NCBI GenBank assembly: GCA_013398015.1
Contig: VZRR01002166.1
Location: 20,625-84,624, forward strand
DNA length: 64,000 nt
Origin: Oreocharis arfaki
Lineage: Eukaryota; Chordata; Aves; Passeriformes; Paramythiidae
Reading direction: 5' to 3'
Each line of letters opens with the position of its first letter. Position 1 is the first letter of the stretch. Under the pieces are notes generated by a model that saw nothing but the letters and a program-made list of their open reading frames with translations, had not been told where the DNA came from and did no database searches. The position numbers and the translations under genes were made by a program. Shown here piece by piece: positions 48,181 through 60,929 of this stretch.

Positions 48181-50890
48181 TAGTGGAAGACCATGTGTTA
48201 GATAAATTTTGAAGTTGGTAAAGATTGAGGAAAAACTTCCTGTGAGAAAAAAACCAGGATGGAGCATGTATGGAGTTTTAGTTTTCTCCCAGGGTTATCA
48301 ATTAAGTTTCCCTCTGGGGAGGGACTGGTGGGTGTCTGGACCATTCTGCAGAGCATGCAGTTCCAGGCAGGGGAGAGGTGCCATTCCCATGGGGATGATG
48401 GAGGAGTGGGAGGGCCGAGCCAGGGCTGCCAGAGCTTGGCATACAAGGTGCATTATAAATGCCATCGCTTGGCAGGATTATTTTTGCAAAAACAAATCAG
48501 ATTTTTCAAGCTTCCCAGTCTTATTTTGAGTGGGAAACTATGTGTTAGAGCTTATCAGCACATCTTAAATGGTAATTTTTGGTGTCACACTGGCTCTGTA
48601 TAGTTCATAATTTTCAGTGTAATTAGTTTGCTTTCTGGGACCTCTAATGCATATGCATATGAGTGGCTTGACCTCCCAAAGTAATACTTTTTTTCTTTCT
48701 TGCTTTCTTTATTTTTTAAAAATTTTATTTCTTTTAATTTTTTTTTTCTACCACTGGATCAAGAGTATATGTAGGAGGACAGGGGGAAAACCAGGACGCT
48801 GGGGGAGACAGTCCTGTTCCTGGAGAACAAAGCAGTATCTATGCAAGGATACATTAAACAGCAGCAGCGCTGCTGAGGCACAGCACAGTGCTATTACCGC
48901 TCTCGCTGGGCACCAGTCGGGGAGTTTATGACTGTGTGTCACCCCTGTGGCCTGCACAGCCGTTTCCCTTGCTGGAGAGGACACGTGTTTGCAGGCAAGG
49001 CATGAAATGATCCCACCGGGTAAAAAGATGCCTCCTCCCCCCATCTTTTTGTGGCCGCAGTTCTGAGGGAGCAGCTCTGGGTGGGGAGGAATAACTTCAT
49101 AATTAAGCTTCCCATCGCAGAGCTGGAGACTCTTTTCTGCCTGCCTTACCTATTAAAGTGGAACTTGGTGATTAATTCCTGCCTAAAGAAGGGCTCCCTG
49201 GTGTTCTTCTTGGTACAAAGTCAGCATAATAGCTGCTGTTCAGCTGGTCTTCTGAAGGCATCACTTAGCTCATGGCATTGGGACTAAAAACTGGAGATGG
49301 GGCAGGGTTGGGTATTTCTGCCCTATAGTTGCTGGTTTGGATGATGAACCCCTGCTGATGCACAGTTCTTGTTTTGCTTCCTTCCTGCAGCTCTGTTGGG
49401 AAACTTGGGTCCTTTGGTGTGTGTCACAACTTGGGAAAGAAAACGTGGACCTTTTGTGGTGCAGTTCTTCAAGTATTTTCTTGTGATTCGTGAAATTTAG
49501 TTGGGAAACCTCCTGTGCTGAGCTGGAAGTAGGCTGGGTAACACACTTAGTGTATCATAAGTCGATTTTTGGAGCCTTGTCATGAAGTGGATGGTATTTT
49601 GGAGCTGAGGAAGTGTCTGGTTGTTTCATAGCTGGGTATTCTGTATGGGGGCCTTGGGAATGGCAATATGATCAATGGTCATATCTTCACCATTCAGCTG
49701 TCATTCTTGCTTTTCATTTGCAAATGAAGATGTGGGTAACCTGCTTTTTAACATATGGCCCATTAGCTACCTCCTGCTATTCAGATGGTAATATAGTGGT
49801 CTAGTGGTGATTTAGCACTCTGACTTGTATGGAAAGTAACAGATTGTTTACGCTGGTAATTACACTCATTTCCATATCAATTCCTCCTGCTAGACCAATG
49901 CCTTAAAATAAAAAACTTATGGCAGGACAGTACTTACCCAGACCGGTTAAAGGAAAAGCCTTGTGTTTGTCTTGGGTGCTGCCTTGAATTGTTGAGGAAG
50001 CAGACAAGGGGAGAAAAGCCTCTTGGCAGATATGTACATACATCTTAGGGTGAAAAATCCCAGCAGGAGCTATGGATGTGAGGAGTTTGGGACTAAAAAA
50101 AATAATGACTTTGAAGGATTAGTCAGAAAATACTGTTCTAGATTGCTTGCAAATAAATGTCAGCAGGAGACTCTGGGGATCTGTCTATTTTTAATATGAA
50201 CAGGGTTCTGGCCTTCTGACTTCCCTGGAGTGGCAGTGATTCCTACCATTTGAGTAGCTGAACAATTTAGATGAATTATTTGTTTTGTAGCCATACCAGG
50301 AGCACCTAAGATCTTCCTGCTGAGCTTGGTAGTCAACAAGAGCTTGCCATCAAAACACGAGCAGTTGTTTTGTTTGGGTTTTTTAAAGGTTTGTATGTCA
50401 GGTGATTTGTGTCCATTGGCGGAGTTCTAAACGTGAAGCTGGCAGATAGGTGGCTTGTGAAGAGCACACTTGATGCTGCTCTTTCGGCAGAGACTGTCAG
50501 AAGAGAGGTTGTCAGAGTAGGTGCTTCAAAGAGGTAAATGTCAGCTGCCAAGTGACAACATTAGTCCATGCAACCCTTTCCCCTCTCGAACGCTGTGACG
50601 TGAAGGTGGTGAGCTCGTGACTTAATCAGACTCATGCCACAGCATGGCAGTGACTAATGGGACAGAGGGCACAGTCTGCCCACAGAGGTGCACCAAGACT
50701 GCTGCTGAATGTCTTGGACTTGGACTGCACATTGCCAGCTCATGTACTGCTCCCCAGACTTTGCTATGTTTGTTTGTTTGGTGGTTTTTTTTTCTTCTGA
50801 CCAGGTCAACACGTGGCAGAACTCAGCCTGAGCACTGTTCTTGGATGGACTTTGAGTGTCCAAATGGGAAAGGGGAAGTGGGAAGAGTGT
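48181..50890. other. Non-coding stretch, no recognised gene
   Basis: Intronic-type sequence with a T-rich patch near 48685-48750 and the short palindromic run ATGCATATGCATATG near 48647-48661. Frames on both strands overlap without recognisable content. Confidence 0.5.
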
Positions 50891-51015
50891 GAATGGAGCA
50901 GCAAGAATGATTGGGAGCTTGGGGGACGAGGTATTTGGTGATCGCTGGTTGTTTAGCTTACAGAGAAGGTAGAACGTAGACCTGGTGACAGCTTTGAGGT
51001 GGCAGGTTGCTGCAG
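50891..51015 (+). mobile_element. Old, diverged CR1 LINE fragment (sense)
   Basis: GGAGCAGCAAGAATGATTGG, then GGTTGTTTAGCTTACAGAGA and AGACCTGGTGACAGCTTTGA follow the order of the CR1 3' region: a gcagcaaaaatgattt-type word, then gtttgtttagcttggaaaag, then a gggacttgataacagtcttc-type word. Similarity is interrupted, indicating an old copy, and it may continue weakly to about 51180 (GCAGCAAGAAAGAGAT and onward). The orientation is opposite to that of the CR1 at 60.2 kb. Confidence 0.55.
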
Positions 51016-51180
51016 CAAGAAAGAGATACCCACATCAGGCAGGAAAAAGAGATGCAGCCTGGAGCAGTAGCAAGAGACCATCAAGTTACACACTAGGGAA
51101 CACATTCTGTTGGAAGGAGTAGGGACATGTGGGAGACCCTGTGTTACATAGGTCCTTCAGATACTTTGCATTTGGCTTGT

Positions 51181-53202
51181 AGACACTGCTGGTCCTTCGA
51201 GGTGTTCTAGTTATTTTAAGCTTAGAAGGGAATACTGCAAAAAAATGTGCATGTTTCTTTTTAAGGAGTTGGGTAATAGTGTGAGAACAGAGAGCTTTGC
51301 GGAATTTTGGTGTTACAATTGCACTCTATTACACAGAAATGCTTCCACCACCTTAGAAAAGGTGAGACAGCAAACTGGAGGGGTGAGCTGGTAACAGACC
51401 AAGAAAGGATCCCAATGTTAAGAGCAATGAAAGAAGAATTGAGCTGGGGAGTGAGACACATCCTGGGTTTGGTCTGAGCAAACAGCCATGGGGAGTTTTG
51501 CAGCACTGCATGCAGGGGACACCATGTGCTTGCTCGTGCATGAGCTGCCAGGCAGGAAACTGCCCATGTCTCAGCCAGTGAAGCTGGCAGCGGTGCAGGA
51601 AAATTCACCATTATTTAACAGGAATCGGTTGCACATGAAACAAAGAAGCAAACAGTGACAAGATGGGCCCCCCAAACCACAGACAGAATGTGCAGCTCAA
51701 AGTGGAAGTGATGGGCAGATCTGCTGCTGGCAGGAGGTATGAGTAGGTAAGGTACAAGAGGCACAGGTTGTGGCTGTGACTCTCAAGTTCAGTTAGTTTC
51801 CTGAAGATCCCAGGTTGCCTTTACTACAGGTTGAGATTTATTACATTGTTTTTATGCAAAATATAGAAATTACATATGTATATTCCAAATGTGATGGGCA
51901 CATTATATTTTGAAATGAAAACGATCTAGAAGAGAAATAACAGAGAACAAATAGATATTACAGGACAGCTATTACAATTATTGTAGATGCTGTGCAGAGC
52001 TTTTTCCTTTTCCTCCACATTTGGCTTTACAGCCATTTTCGGGAATGGAAGACAATTACTCAGGCTGAATGCTATTGTGAATAGAATAAAGACACTTGGT
52101 TATTAAGAAATCCAATAGACTACAGTTGAAATATCAATAAGCATTTGTCCTGTGGTATAATGACACATGGGTGTGTTTTTGAAGGCATGTACAGAAATGT
52201 TGCTTGGCATTGCAAAGGCCAGGAGCAGACTTTATTTTGTTAAGCACTCCAAGATGTGCTGCATCCATCAGCAAGTTTTCTGTAGTAGAGTATCTGATCA
52301 TTTGTGGAGCTTGTAGAAGACTTTGCTCAAGGTACAGGAATGCGTAACACAAATTTTTTGGTCATTAGCACATTTTTGTTTGGAATGGTACCTGTTGAGG
52401 AGCTGTCATGTCTGATCTGAAAGGTGTGAGACTGAAAGAGGTTGAGTATAAAACTTATCTTCGTAGTGTGGTTTGGGGTGATGGCTGATGTGTGGAGCGT
52501 AGAGCATAGGGGTTGCTTTAGCAAGTTGATGTGATGCTGGGTGACGAGTTGCACATTCTTGCTTTATCTTCTCTTAAACAGGTGAATTTAAAGTTGTTGT
52601 TTCCCAGAACTGGGAGAGGGCTTTATATAAAAGGTTCCATTAACTACAGCTAATTAGGTGAATATCCAGCCTGTGAATGCTGATGCTGCCTCGCACTATA
52701 AATTTTGAGGTCTAAAACGGAGGGGGGGAAGTAAATGCATTCCTAAAAAGGAGTTGCTGAATAAACATAACTCTTACTTATCAGAAGGAGCTGATAGTTG
52801 ATTAATTTTTCTAAGAAACATTTTTCCACCCGTTAGTATACAGTGTTTATTTGAGAGAAAAAAAAAGACAGCTAAAAATTTGGTTCTAGGAATATCTGGA
52901 CAGTGCACTCTGTGGTAGGATGCTGGAGATAGATTAATTAAATAATTGTGCCAGAGAAGAAAAGTCAAATTGCACCATTTAATAAAAATAAAGACAGGTG
53001 ATGAAAAAGTCCAAAATGACAGCATGAACAGCTGCAGGCCGCCGTGGAGAGCTTGTGCTAACTTACAGCATGAAGATGCACTGCGATGTCTCACCTAGGA
53101 TTTACTCTGACAGCTTTCACTTTCCTTCATCCCTGTCTCAACTCTGCTACGGAAAGCTTTCCTGTAGTTACCACTAAACTTATCTCACCTTTCTGGAAGA
53201 AA
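51181..53202. other. Non-coding stretch, no recognised gene
   Basis: Ordinary AT-rich sequence. The region near 52620-52720 (TTAACTACAGCTAATTAGG) has CNE-like texture. No gene recognised. Confidence 0.45.
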
Positions 53203-53204
53203 CC

Positions 53205-53227
53205 CTTTGTCTCTGTTTGAGACAAAG
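53205..53227. repeat. Perfect 9-bp inverted repeat at the U5 end of the LTR
   Basis: CTTTGTCTC and GAGACAAAG are separated by TGTTT. The left arm spans the junction between the target-site duplication and the LTR terminus, so part of the symmetry arises from the insertion site and part from the LTR end. Confidence 0.9.
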
Positions 53228-53857
53228 TTAGGAGGAAAATGCTCTGGAAGAAACATCTCCCCCAAAGACAGGTTTTTGGCATTCCCTCTCCCACCGATAC
53301 AAAAGGAATTTCCTGGAGGAAAGTGAACAAACATATTTATTTAACAAACAAAGTGCTGGGGGGCACAGGAAAAAAGAGTAACTGTTAAAAGATTAAACCT
53401 CCTCGATGTGGAGAAAGCTGGTGGATTTAGAGTTCAGTCTGTAGCTGGCTCGGCCCCTCCCGAGGCCCAAGGCTGGAATGTGGCATTCCCACAGCCTCCC
53501 TGCTGGTCCATGGGGTCCGATGATCCAGTTCTCGGATCACAGCTAGGCCGGGCAGTTCCAGAAGAAGAAGAAGTTGTTACTGGAGGATTTCGGTATGCTG
53601 GTATGCAGTCTTGGGAAAAAACCTCTTGCCTCAGCTCACAGGCTGGCTAGCAGCAGGAAAAAACCTCTCTCCCACTGCAAGCAGAGCCGAGCAATATCGG
53701 GGAGTGTGTGTGAGTCCTTAAACACAAACCGCACTGAAGAATTTGCCCGGCTTCTCTCTCCCCTCTCCTGGACCCAGCTTAAAGCTATGGGACCCTTCTC
53801 TGGGCATAAAGCAGATGATAGGGAAATAGAGTATTATCATAAAATCACCCCAAGACA
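53208..53857 (-). mobile_element. Solo LTR of an ERVL-like endogenous retrovirus, 650 bp
   Basis: The element starts TGTCT and ends AGACA on the plus strand and is flanked by identical 5-bp repeats CCCTT (53203-53207 and 53858-53862), a clean target-site duplication. The orientation is minus: TTTATT at 53336-53341 is an AATAAA signal on the other strand, followed there by about 130 bases of U5 ending in a TTTGTCTCAAACAGAGACA-type tail. A direct repeat GGAAAAAACCTCT (53614-53626 and 53656-53668) lies in the U3 part and could be an enhancer repeat. A 5-bp duplication is typical of ERVL. No gag, pol or env lies beside it, so it arose by recombination between LTRs. A songbird-type LTR family is likely but unverified. 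Confidence 0.87.
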
Positions 53858-53862
53858 CCCTT

Positions 53863-55980
53863 AGCTGCAGTTCCTTGTGAAAAGTGGCCGATTATAAATA
53901 GCTTAAAGATAAGTTTTAAACAACCTGGTACCCTGAGTGTCTCTGTTCTCAAGATACACAGGTTTTATAGTGGAAAATGTGCAGTAAAGAAGAGGAAAGC
54001 ATCAGTATCTCAATGGAAAGCGCAGTCCATGTGTAATAAAACCTGTGTACTCTGTCGTCTTCTCTCCGCTCACTCCTCTGGAGCAGCCTGGCAGTAAGGA
54101 CTCACCTTCATGTGCATTTTCCTCACTGTCATCTGTAGCAGCCAAATGTGATGCAGAAGTCACCTCAGTTTCAATAATCAGACACTTGCAAGAGAGGAAC
54201 CCTTGGAGCTTGTTACAGGCCAGTTTGTGCGTTTCTGTGCACATTTAATAGGTTTATGTGGAAACACCTTCAAAAAAGTGCGTTTTAATCATTAGCTTGT
54301 ACTTCTGTAACCCTTCTGCAGACATTAGGAATGAGAATACTGTGTGTTCAGTCCCGTCAGATACTGAAGAAGAGATTAAATCAGGTTTAATAATCCATGA
54401 ATTGCCATAGTGTCTTTGTGCCTTTGCACTGCTTGCCGTGCTCTTCTTGGGCCGAGGCTGGATGCCCGGCTGTGGCTGAGCAGAGGGCAGGCTCATGGAT
54501 TAGGATCAGTGCCAGCCAGCAGGGCATTTTCAGAGCCAGGAGAGGAAGAAGACGAGGTACCCCTGGAGCTGCTTTGGCTGTTTAAGCTACAAACAGAGCT
54601 CCCAAAGTGATGCACAGCTCTTTGTGCCTTGGAGCAGGTCCCTTCAATGTTGTTATGTGAGAATTACAAGGGTTTTTAATTTTCCTGTTAGCACAAGCAG
54701 TGCTGTAATTTTTTTCTCCTGCAGCATTGCTTTCCCTGCAGGAAAAATAATTGGTGGTAAAATCTTATCGGGACTATTCCAAGCACTGCGTGGACCAAAG
54801 GAACCCCAAACAAATCCAGCTTATGATTTCTGGTGGGAATCAGAGAAACTCAGAATGCCAATATGCTGATTTTTATCTTGGGCATTAAAGAAGCTGGAGA
54901 AGGCTGCTAAAAAGCACTCTTCTCCAGCCATAATTTAGGAGCTGCATTTATTTCCACTGCAACTGTGCATCCTGGCTGGAGCTGTCTGGGAGGGGAGGCT
55001 CAAGGCTTGCTGTTTAGGGACTATGTTCTTCCCTATCGACCAAGTTCGAAGGGACAAAGTTGTTTGGGTTTTTTTTTTGTGCCAAAGGTGTAACACCAGT
55101 GAGCATCCAAACTTGGCAATTTTTGTTCAGGGGCGAATACCAGGGTTGGTTGTTGGGCCCCTTGCCTTTGGAGAGTGGTTTGTGCTTGTCTGGTACTGGA
55201 AAACAGCGTGGTAATGGGTTTAGTGGGATATTTTAAAGCCCATTGCATAGTGCACTTGGCAGGTGTTTTCCTACTGTTGCATGGGTTTGTATTCCTCACC
55301 CTAACAGCTAATGTTAAGACTGCTGACCACATCTGAGAGGCAGTAAAATGGAATAACAAATATTTGACATGAAATATTACCAGCTCTGCTATTGATACCC
55401 TTTCCCAACATGTATTTTCTAATTTTTGGGTTTTCCATGTCAGACCTTTCAGTGCCTTTGGTTTAGAGCTCATTATGCTCCTTTTTTAGGAGACAAATAT
55501 TTTCAACTAAACCTGAGCAATTATGGTTTTTTCCCCTCTGTTTTATGAGAGTGCTTTTCCAGGATGAAAGGCTCGCTGAAAATTTTTCTTTTTATTCAAG
55601 TACCTGTATTTTATGGTAAATTAATACCTGCTGTAAGTTCCTCGCAGGTATTTATATAATCCCTATCAACAAAGGATTTTGGTATTTTTCCTGCTTTTAG
55701 CTTCATGCATGTAGATATTTCTGCTCGGGGATTAGAAGAGATATGTGAAACTTGAAGGGAGAGTGTTCCCTTGGCAGAGGGTCTGGCAGGAGCCTGATCT
55801 TCTATGTAGGGTTTTGCTCAGGAAAATTGACTGTTCAGACAGAGCCAGAGGTCAATCTCAGCCTTTGGAGCTTCCTTCAGGCCATAGCTTTTGGCCTCTT
55901 TGTTTTTGAACTAATTTTTCTAAAATGGAGCAAAACAGGCACATGAGAGAACGGGCTGAGCACTGGGAACGTTTGCCAGC
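53863..55980. other. Non-coding stretch, no recognised gene
   Basis: Intronic-type sequence. A segment near 54700-54870 follows two acceptor-like CTGCAG sites and is open in one forward frame to 54866, but without a clear donor or recognisable peptide. Nothing firmer seen. Confidence 0.45.
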
Positions 55981-56290
55981 AGCAGGACAGCCACATAAAA
56001 CCCTGCATCCGGGCTGTTCGCTGTGGCATCGCAGCATCCCTGGGCATCAGTGTAAATCCATTCAGTATGCTTCTTGCTTCCCAGCCTTATAAAGTCGTCG
56101 GAAAATGAAGTGAAAAATGGTGCACTGATTTCTAGTAACTTTACTCTGCGGGAACCAATTTGGAAGCATTTGAGTGCACATTTGCAGGAAGATTTGAGCA
56201 CGAGCGCTGAGAGGTCTCCAGCAGTACATTTCCTTTTAGAGACTGTAATTGGAGTCCTGAAATTTCTTTAAATGCTTTATTTTAGAAATA
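55981..56290. promoter_or_regulatory. CpG-retaining candidate conserved block
   Basis: Several CpGs persist (CATCCGGGCTGTTCGC, AAAGTCGTCGGAAAATG, CTCTGCGGGAACC, AGCACGAGCGCTGAG) in a repeat-free stretch with open frames on both strands (56074-56271 plus, 55920-56201 minus). Neither peptide is recognisable. CpG retention outside an island suggests selection or an old unmethylated element. Confidence 0.33.
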
Positions 56291-59200
56291 GCTGAGGGTT
56301 TGGAATGAAGTCATATAAAGTTATGGCAGCAGTTCATGATTTTAGGAGACTTTTAGCCTGCCAAATTGGAGTGCCGGTATCAGTAGGCGCGAGCCTCTTG
56401 CTGGCTGTGGCAGTAATCAGGACTGCTCTAAATCACAGTTGTCAGTGAGAGCAGTGCAAAATGAGAATGCAGGGTTTTATGACCTTTTGCAAACAGGACG
56501 ATGAATGTGTCGCTTAGGAAGTTTTACAAAACATCCCCTTAAGAAAGGGAGTTTCGTTGGTGACATTTTTTGTGAGCAGATATCAGTAGTGAACTTGACT
56601 GCTGGTGGCTCGGGGAAACTCGCCACATTCTACGTAGAACTGAATTTCCCAGATGTGGGTGTTTTCCACCTTACATCTTCCTTTCTTACTTACGTAGCTG
56701 TAAGTGCAGGAAGGCAGGGCATAGAGAGCTGGACGTTCGTTGGTCTCTGCATCACGCTTTGTCATTCTTTTATGGGTATTACCTTTAACTGCTGGTTTCT
56801 TTTAATCACTGCTTTCTTTTTTTTTTTGCTGATGGAGAATTATTATTTGCAAATCATTTTACCTGATGTGGGCACCCCACCCAGTGCTGCAGGGTGAAAT
56901 TCACTCTCAGGACTAGAATTGATACCAGCTCCCTGGGAGGTACTAGGGCAGATCTCAGCACCAAAGAGTACCTTCATGTCTTGGGGTAAACATAAAGTAA
57001 AACCTTCATGTTCAGTTGTCATTTATACTTCTAGCAATAATTTAAGGTCTTCATAAATTGTCAACTCCCCCGTGGAACCAAATCTTTGTTGACAGCAAAC
57101 AAATGAGTGAAATGCATCAGTTGCATCCCTTGGTTGGGCTTCATGGGGAGCAGAACAGCAAAGAAAATGAAGTGAAGACCCAAACTCATGTGTGAGCTCC
57201 CTCCCACAGGTGTATTTGTATCCAGAGGGAATTTTTTTCTCTACAGGACCAGAAAACCAGAAATCAAATCTGAGAGAAAGAATCAGCAGCTGAAATGTGT
57301 TTTCCATAAAGTAAAAAAGCAAAGATACCCTTTTAACCCAGAGGGTAATTTTGACTCTTATCTTTCTGCTTTTTAAATGTGTTTAGGTCTGTAATGACTT
57401 TGCAAGCCTGTGTGCAGCTGTAAATCTGTCTCTGCACTGTACTCTGATGGCAGGCTTGGTTTTCCTTCTGTGACGTGGGTTTGGCAAACACAATGCCTGC
57501 CTCCCAGTAGTTCTTATTCCAGTGGTGTGTAGGGGAGTGTTTTGGTTCAGAGCAGTAGCACTCTGTTTGTAGTAGTTTGAGGGCAGATCTTTCCAGTGGC
57601 CTCATGTGCATATGCCAGTGTGGATCACAGCCTGTCTTTGGAGTAAGCATCCTGAATTTCCTTTCCAGGGAGTAGAGTCTAGTGCTTCGCTTCAAGTGTG
57701 CACCAAATGCCCTCTCTGAGAGACCCAAGAGTCTGAATGAGTCCTGCAGGCACCGCCAGTGCACGCATGGAGACCAGGTGATGGGCTCATGGACCACCCT
57801 GGACCCTCCCTCTAAAACTGTAACCAGTTCTGGTAGTAGATAGTTTTGACATACTGATCTGCTCCTCCTCTTGCATCAAATTACTTTCATGTGTGGGCAT
57901 AATCTCTGTTGTCCAGGTTGGTCTTCCGAGCTTCCAGTTGCTGTGCTTCCCTGCCACCTTGTCTGTTTAGCAGAATAAAAAGAATGGTGTGGAGAAAAAT
58001 AAAGCTCAGCATCTGTCTTGCCTCACATCTGTTTCACAAGGCAAAATTGTCTGTGTGTGCTGTTAGAATTTTTTCTTATTATTATAAATATAAATATAAC
58101 AAAGCATCTAGAACCAGGCAGGGTTTTATCTGGAAGAGCCTTCTCTCTCTCCTGGGTGGCATTGGGCCAATGAGCTGTCACAGGGAAAAGAAACATCAGT
58201 GTTTTGTAACGAGAACTCTTCAGAACCTTTGTTCCAATAAAATAATGAGGTTAATTTGACATTGTTGTCTTGATCCAGGATATATGCCCTGTATCTGGCT
58301 GGCTGGCTGCAGCACTTGGAATTTGAGAGCACCACATTCATGATCCTGTTCACACATCCTCTTACTGTTTATATCCGGGGAGTTTTAAGTCATGTGGCTG
58401 AAATATTTTATTGATGAAAGTTTCTGCTGCCAGGGTTACCCACAGTGGAAGAAATTAAATCTGAATTACACTTGACATCTTTTAAGAGTAGCCAGGAGGG
58501 TGCCTCAACACATCATAATATTTCTGAAGTATTTTATTTCATGTCAGCGCTGTGGTTGATATTGTGTGCATGTCTTTTTTTTTTTTTTCCTCTTTTGTAC
58601 ACACCACTTGCTTCGCTGGTCAAAATGAAAATTATAGAAATACATTTCTGTAGCCCAAGTGACTTCAGGAACTTGTAAAGCCATTGAAATTAAGAAAAGC
58701 CTACTTGATTCTGACCTTCCTCCTCTTCAAGAAAAAAAAGTAATCCTTTTTCTGTATGCATTGGATTTTGAATGAAAGCTAAGATACTTGTCCTTCAGGC
58801 TTTGGATGTTGGGTACTGGGGTGAATGTTCCCCCTTCTCCCAGGGGACATTTGGGAGGGAGTGACCCACTGTTTCCCATGGTCTTTTTCACAGACTTTTC
58901 TGAGTCTGAATTACCTGTTTATTTTGTCCAGAGGTCCCAGTGTTGGCCCAAGCCCCTTCCTATACCTCTGTTGGTTTCAGCAGAATTTAGTCAGTGTCAG
59001 TTTTAATCTCTAACGACCTTGTGAAGTCATTCACACATTAACTCTGCTCCTCCTCCAACATAAATCTCATGTCCAGCTTTGTGAGTAAGGAGGGAAGGCG
59101 CACAGTGCACACATTTAAAATGAGCAGATGCCCTTGGGCTGAGGCTTTGGATCCTGGCCTGGTGCTGGGAAGCATTAGAGGGAGAAATTCCCAGTCCTTG

Positions 59201-60211
59201 TGTGTGAGGGTGCAGTTGCACTGCTGGTTTGGGGATGTGCCTTTGGACACTGAGTCATCTACCCACATCTGATGCAGGACCCTGCCTGGAGAACATCACT
59301 CTCTTTAGACCCATAAAAAGGTTTTTGTGTTCTTTGTTGTTGTTGTTCCTTACGTGTTTCTTCCTTCTAGTAGCCTATACCTTCAGTGTTTGTTAATACA
59401 GAACTGGGCCATCTTTTCCTGGTAATCAAACCCCTAGCTGGTTATATTTATTTCAGAAATCAGGTGTACAAAGTGTAGGAGCCAGGACTGGTGGAGGGAT
59501 GTTGATTCTGCTCTGTAGCTTGTCTTTAGACATTAAACAAGACTTCAGAGTTGGAAAGGAAATGCAGTATTTTAAAATTGTATGGAATGCCCAGTATTGA
59601 AAAAATAATTTGAAAATAATGAATCATCTTGTATATGTAAGCAGAATGGCATTGAGTAAAATAAATACAAATATAATTCAGTTAACATACATGTCTAAAT
59701 ATAATGACAGAGTTGAAACACAGCTGCTCTGTGCTTATTGAACAGACATGTTTTGACAGTATTGAAGTGAAAAAGCAGAAGCAATTATCCTGCCTTTTTA
59801 CCCATTACACTTTCGCTGAAAATTATCTATTCAATTTAAATACTCCTATTTTGGTGAAGGGGGTTTTTGCAGTATATGCAATCCTTACTGAAAAAATAAT
59901 TCAAAATCACTAGTAGGATATTGGGCATTTTTGGCATGTTAAAATTCCTGCCACAGATCGAATAAACCTGAACGGGATAACCAATGAGACTCTGCTGTTG
60001 TAAAACATGGAATACAATTATCATTGTACCAACAGTGTCTTCTCAGGTTGCAACAAGTATTAGACCTAAATTAAGACTTAGCCAAATAATTGTGTTTTGG
60101 AGCCATCTGAATAGGGATCAAGATTCTCGCCTGTCTCTTCATTACTGCTCTTAATTGCAGAAGAAGTTTAAGTGTGTTGAGAAGTCCACCCATTTCTTAG
60201 TAAGGGATGTA
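56291..60211. other. Non-coding stretch, no recognised gene
   Basis: Intronic-type sequence with poly-T at 56817-56827 and 58575-58588 and strongly AT-rich DNA at 59530-59720. The longest minus-strand frame of the window (57333-57797) lies here. It resembles no known protein and sits in sequence without splice support, so I do not call it. Confidence 0.5.
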
Positions 60212-60420
60212 ATCACAGAATCTCAGAATGGTTTGGGTTGGAAGTTACCTTTAAAGATTATCTCGTCCAGCTCCTCTGCAATGAGCAGGGACGTGAGAGT
60301 TGCTCAGAGCCCTGCCCAATCTGACCTTGGATGTTTCTAAGGATAGGGCATCTACCCCCTCTCTGGGATACCTGTGCCAGTGTTTTACCACCCTCATTGT
60401 ACAAAAAAAAGAAAAAAATC
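60212..60420 (-). mobile_element. CR1 LINE, 5'-truncated 3' fragment
   Basis: The plus strand reads ATCACAGAATCTCAGAATGG, then GGTTTGGGTTGGAAGTTACC, then ATCTCGTCCAGCTC. Further right it has CCAGTGTTTTACCACCCTCA. These are the hallmark words of the reverse complement of the CR1 3' end, with the terminal ATTCTGTGATTCTG-type repeat on the minus strand. The element is therefore on the minus strand, truncated at its 5' end near 60420 as most bird CR1 copies are, and moderately diverged. It carries no open frame. This is the strongest evidence that the window is avian. Confidence 0.93.
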
Positions 60421-60929
60421 CAGTCCAGCTGGTGCTGGTGAGCTCTGGAAAGAACAGCACATAGCAGCACATTTCAGCTTCCCCTTCAGTTCAGAGTACA
60501 AAGGATTTCTGAGCTCCAGGGGTTACGCCTGGAAGTAATCCGACTGGCAGTCCCATAGTGAGCTGCCAGTTGGAAACCCTGCTATGCTAATAGGATCGGA
60601 CTTTCTCTTTCTTTTAAGCCTGACTTTCATGGTATCAGTTGATGATAATGAGTTAGGAAACTGGTTGTTTTGCAAAGTCAATAAATGGTGCCAGTGTTGC
60701 GTGATTTTGTTACAAAACCTCTCATTAGTGCCCTGAGCAAACAATGCAACTTCCAGTCCTGATATTTATTGGCAGCCAAGACCCCCAGATAACCCAGTAT
60801 GTTTTCCTCTTAACATATCAGAGGAATAAATAAAACATGGGGAATGTATGAAATTATGCTGGCAGAGTTTGGTTAACCTGACTGGAGGCAGCTTTTGAAC
60901 GGAATATAATAAATTAAAGCTCTGATTGC
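60421..60929. other. Non-coding flank of the CR1
   Basis: A/G-rich tract at 60400-60418 at the CR1 end, then unique AT-rich sequence. No gene recognised. Confidence 0.45.

Noticed and set aside
57333..57797. 154-codon minus-strand open frame
   Set aside because: Long for the window but without recognisable domain, promoter or splice context, and composition does not differ from its surroundings.
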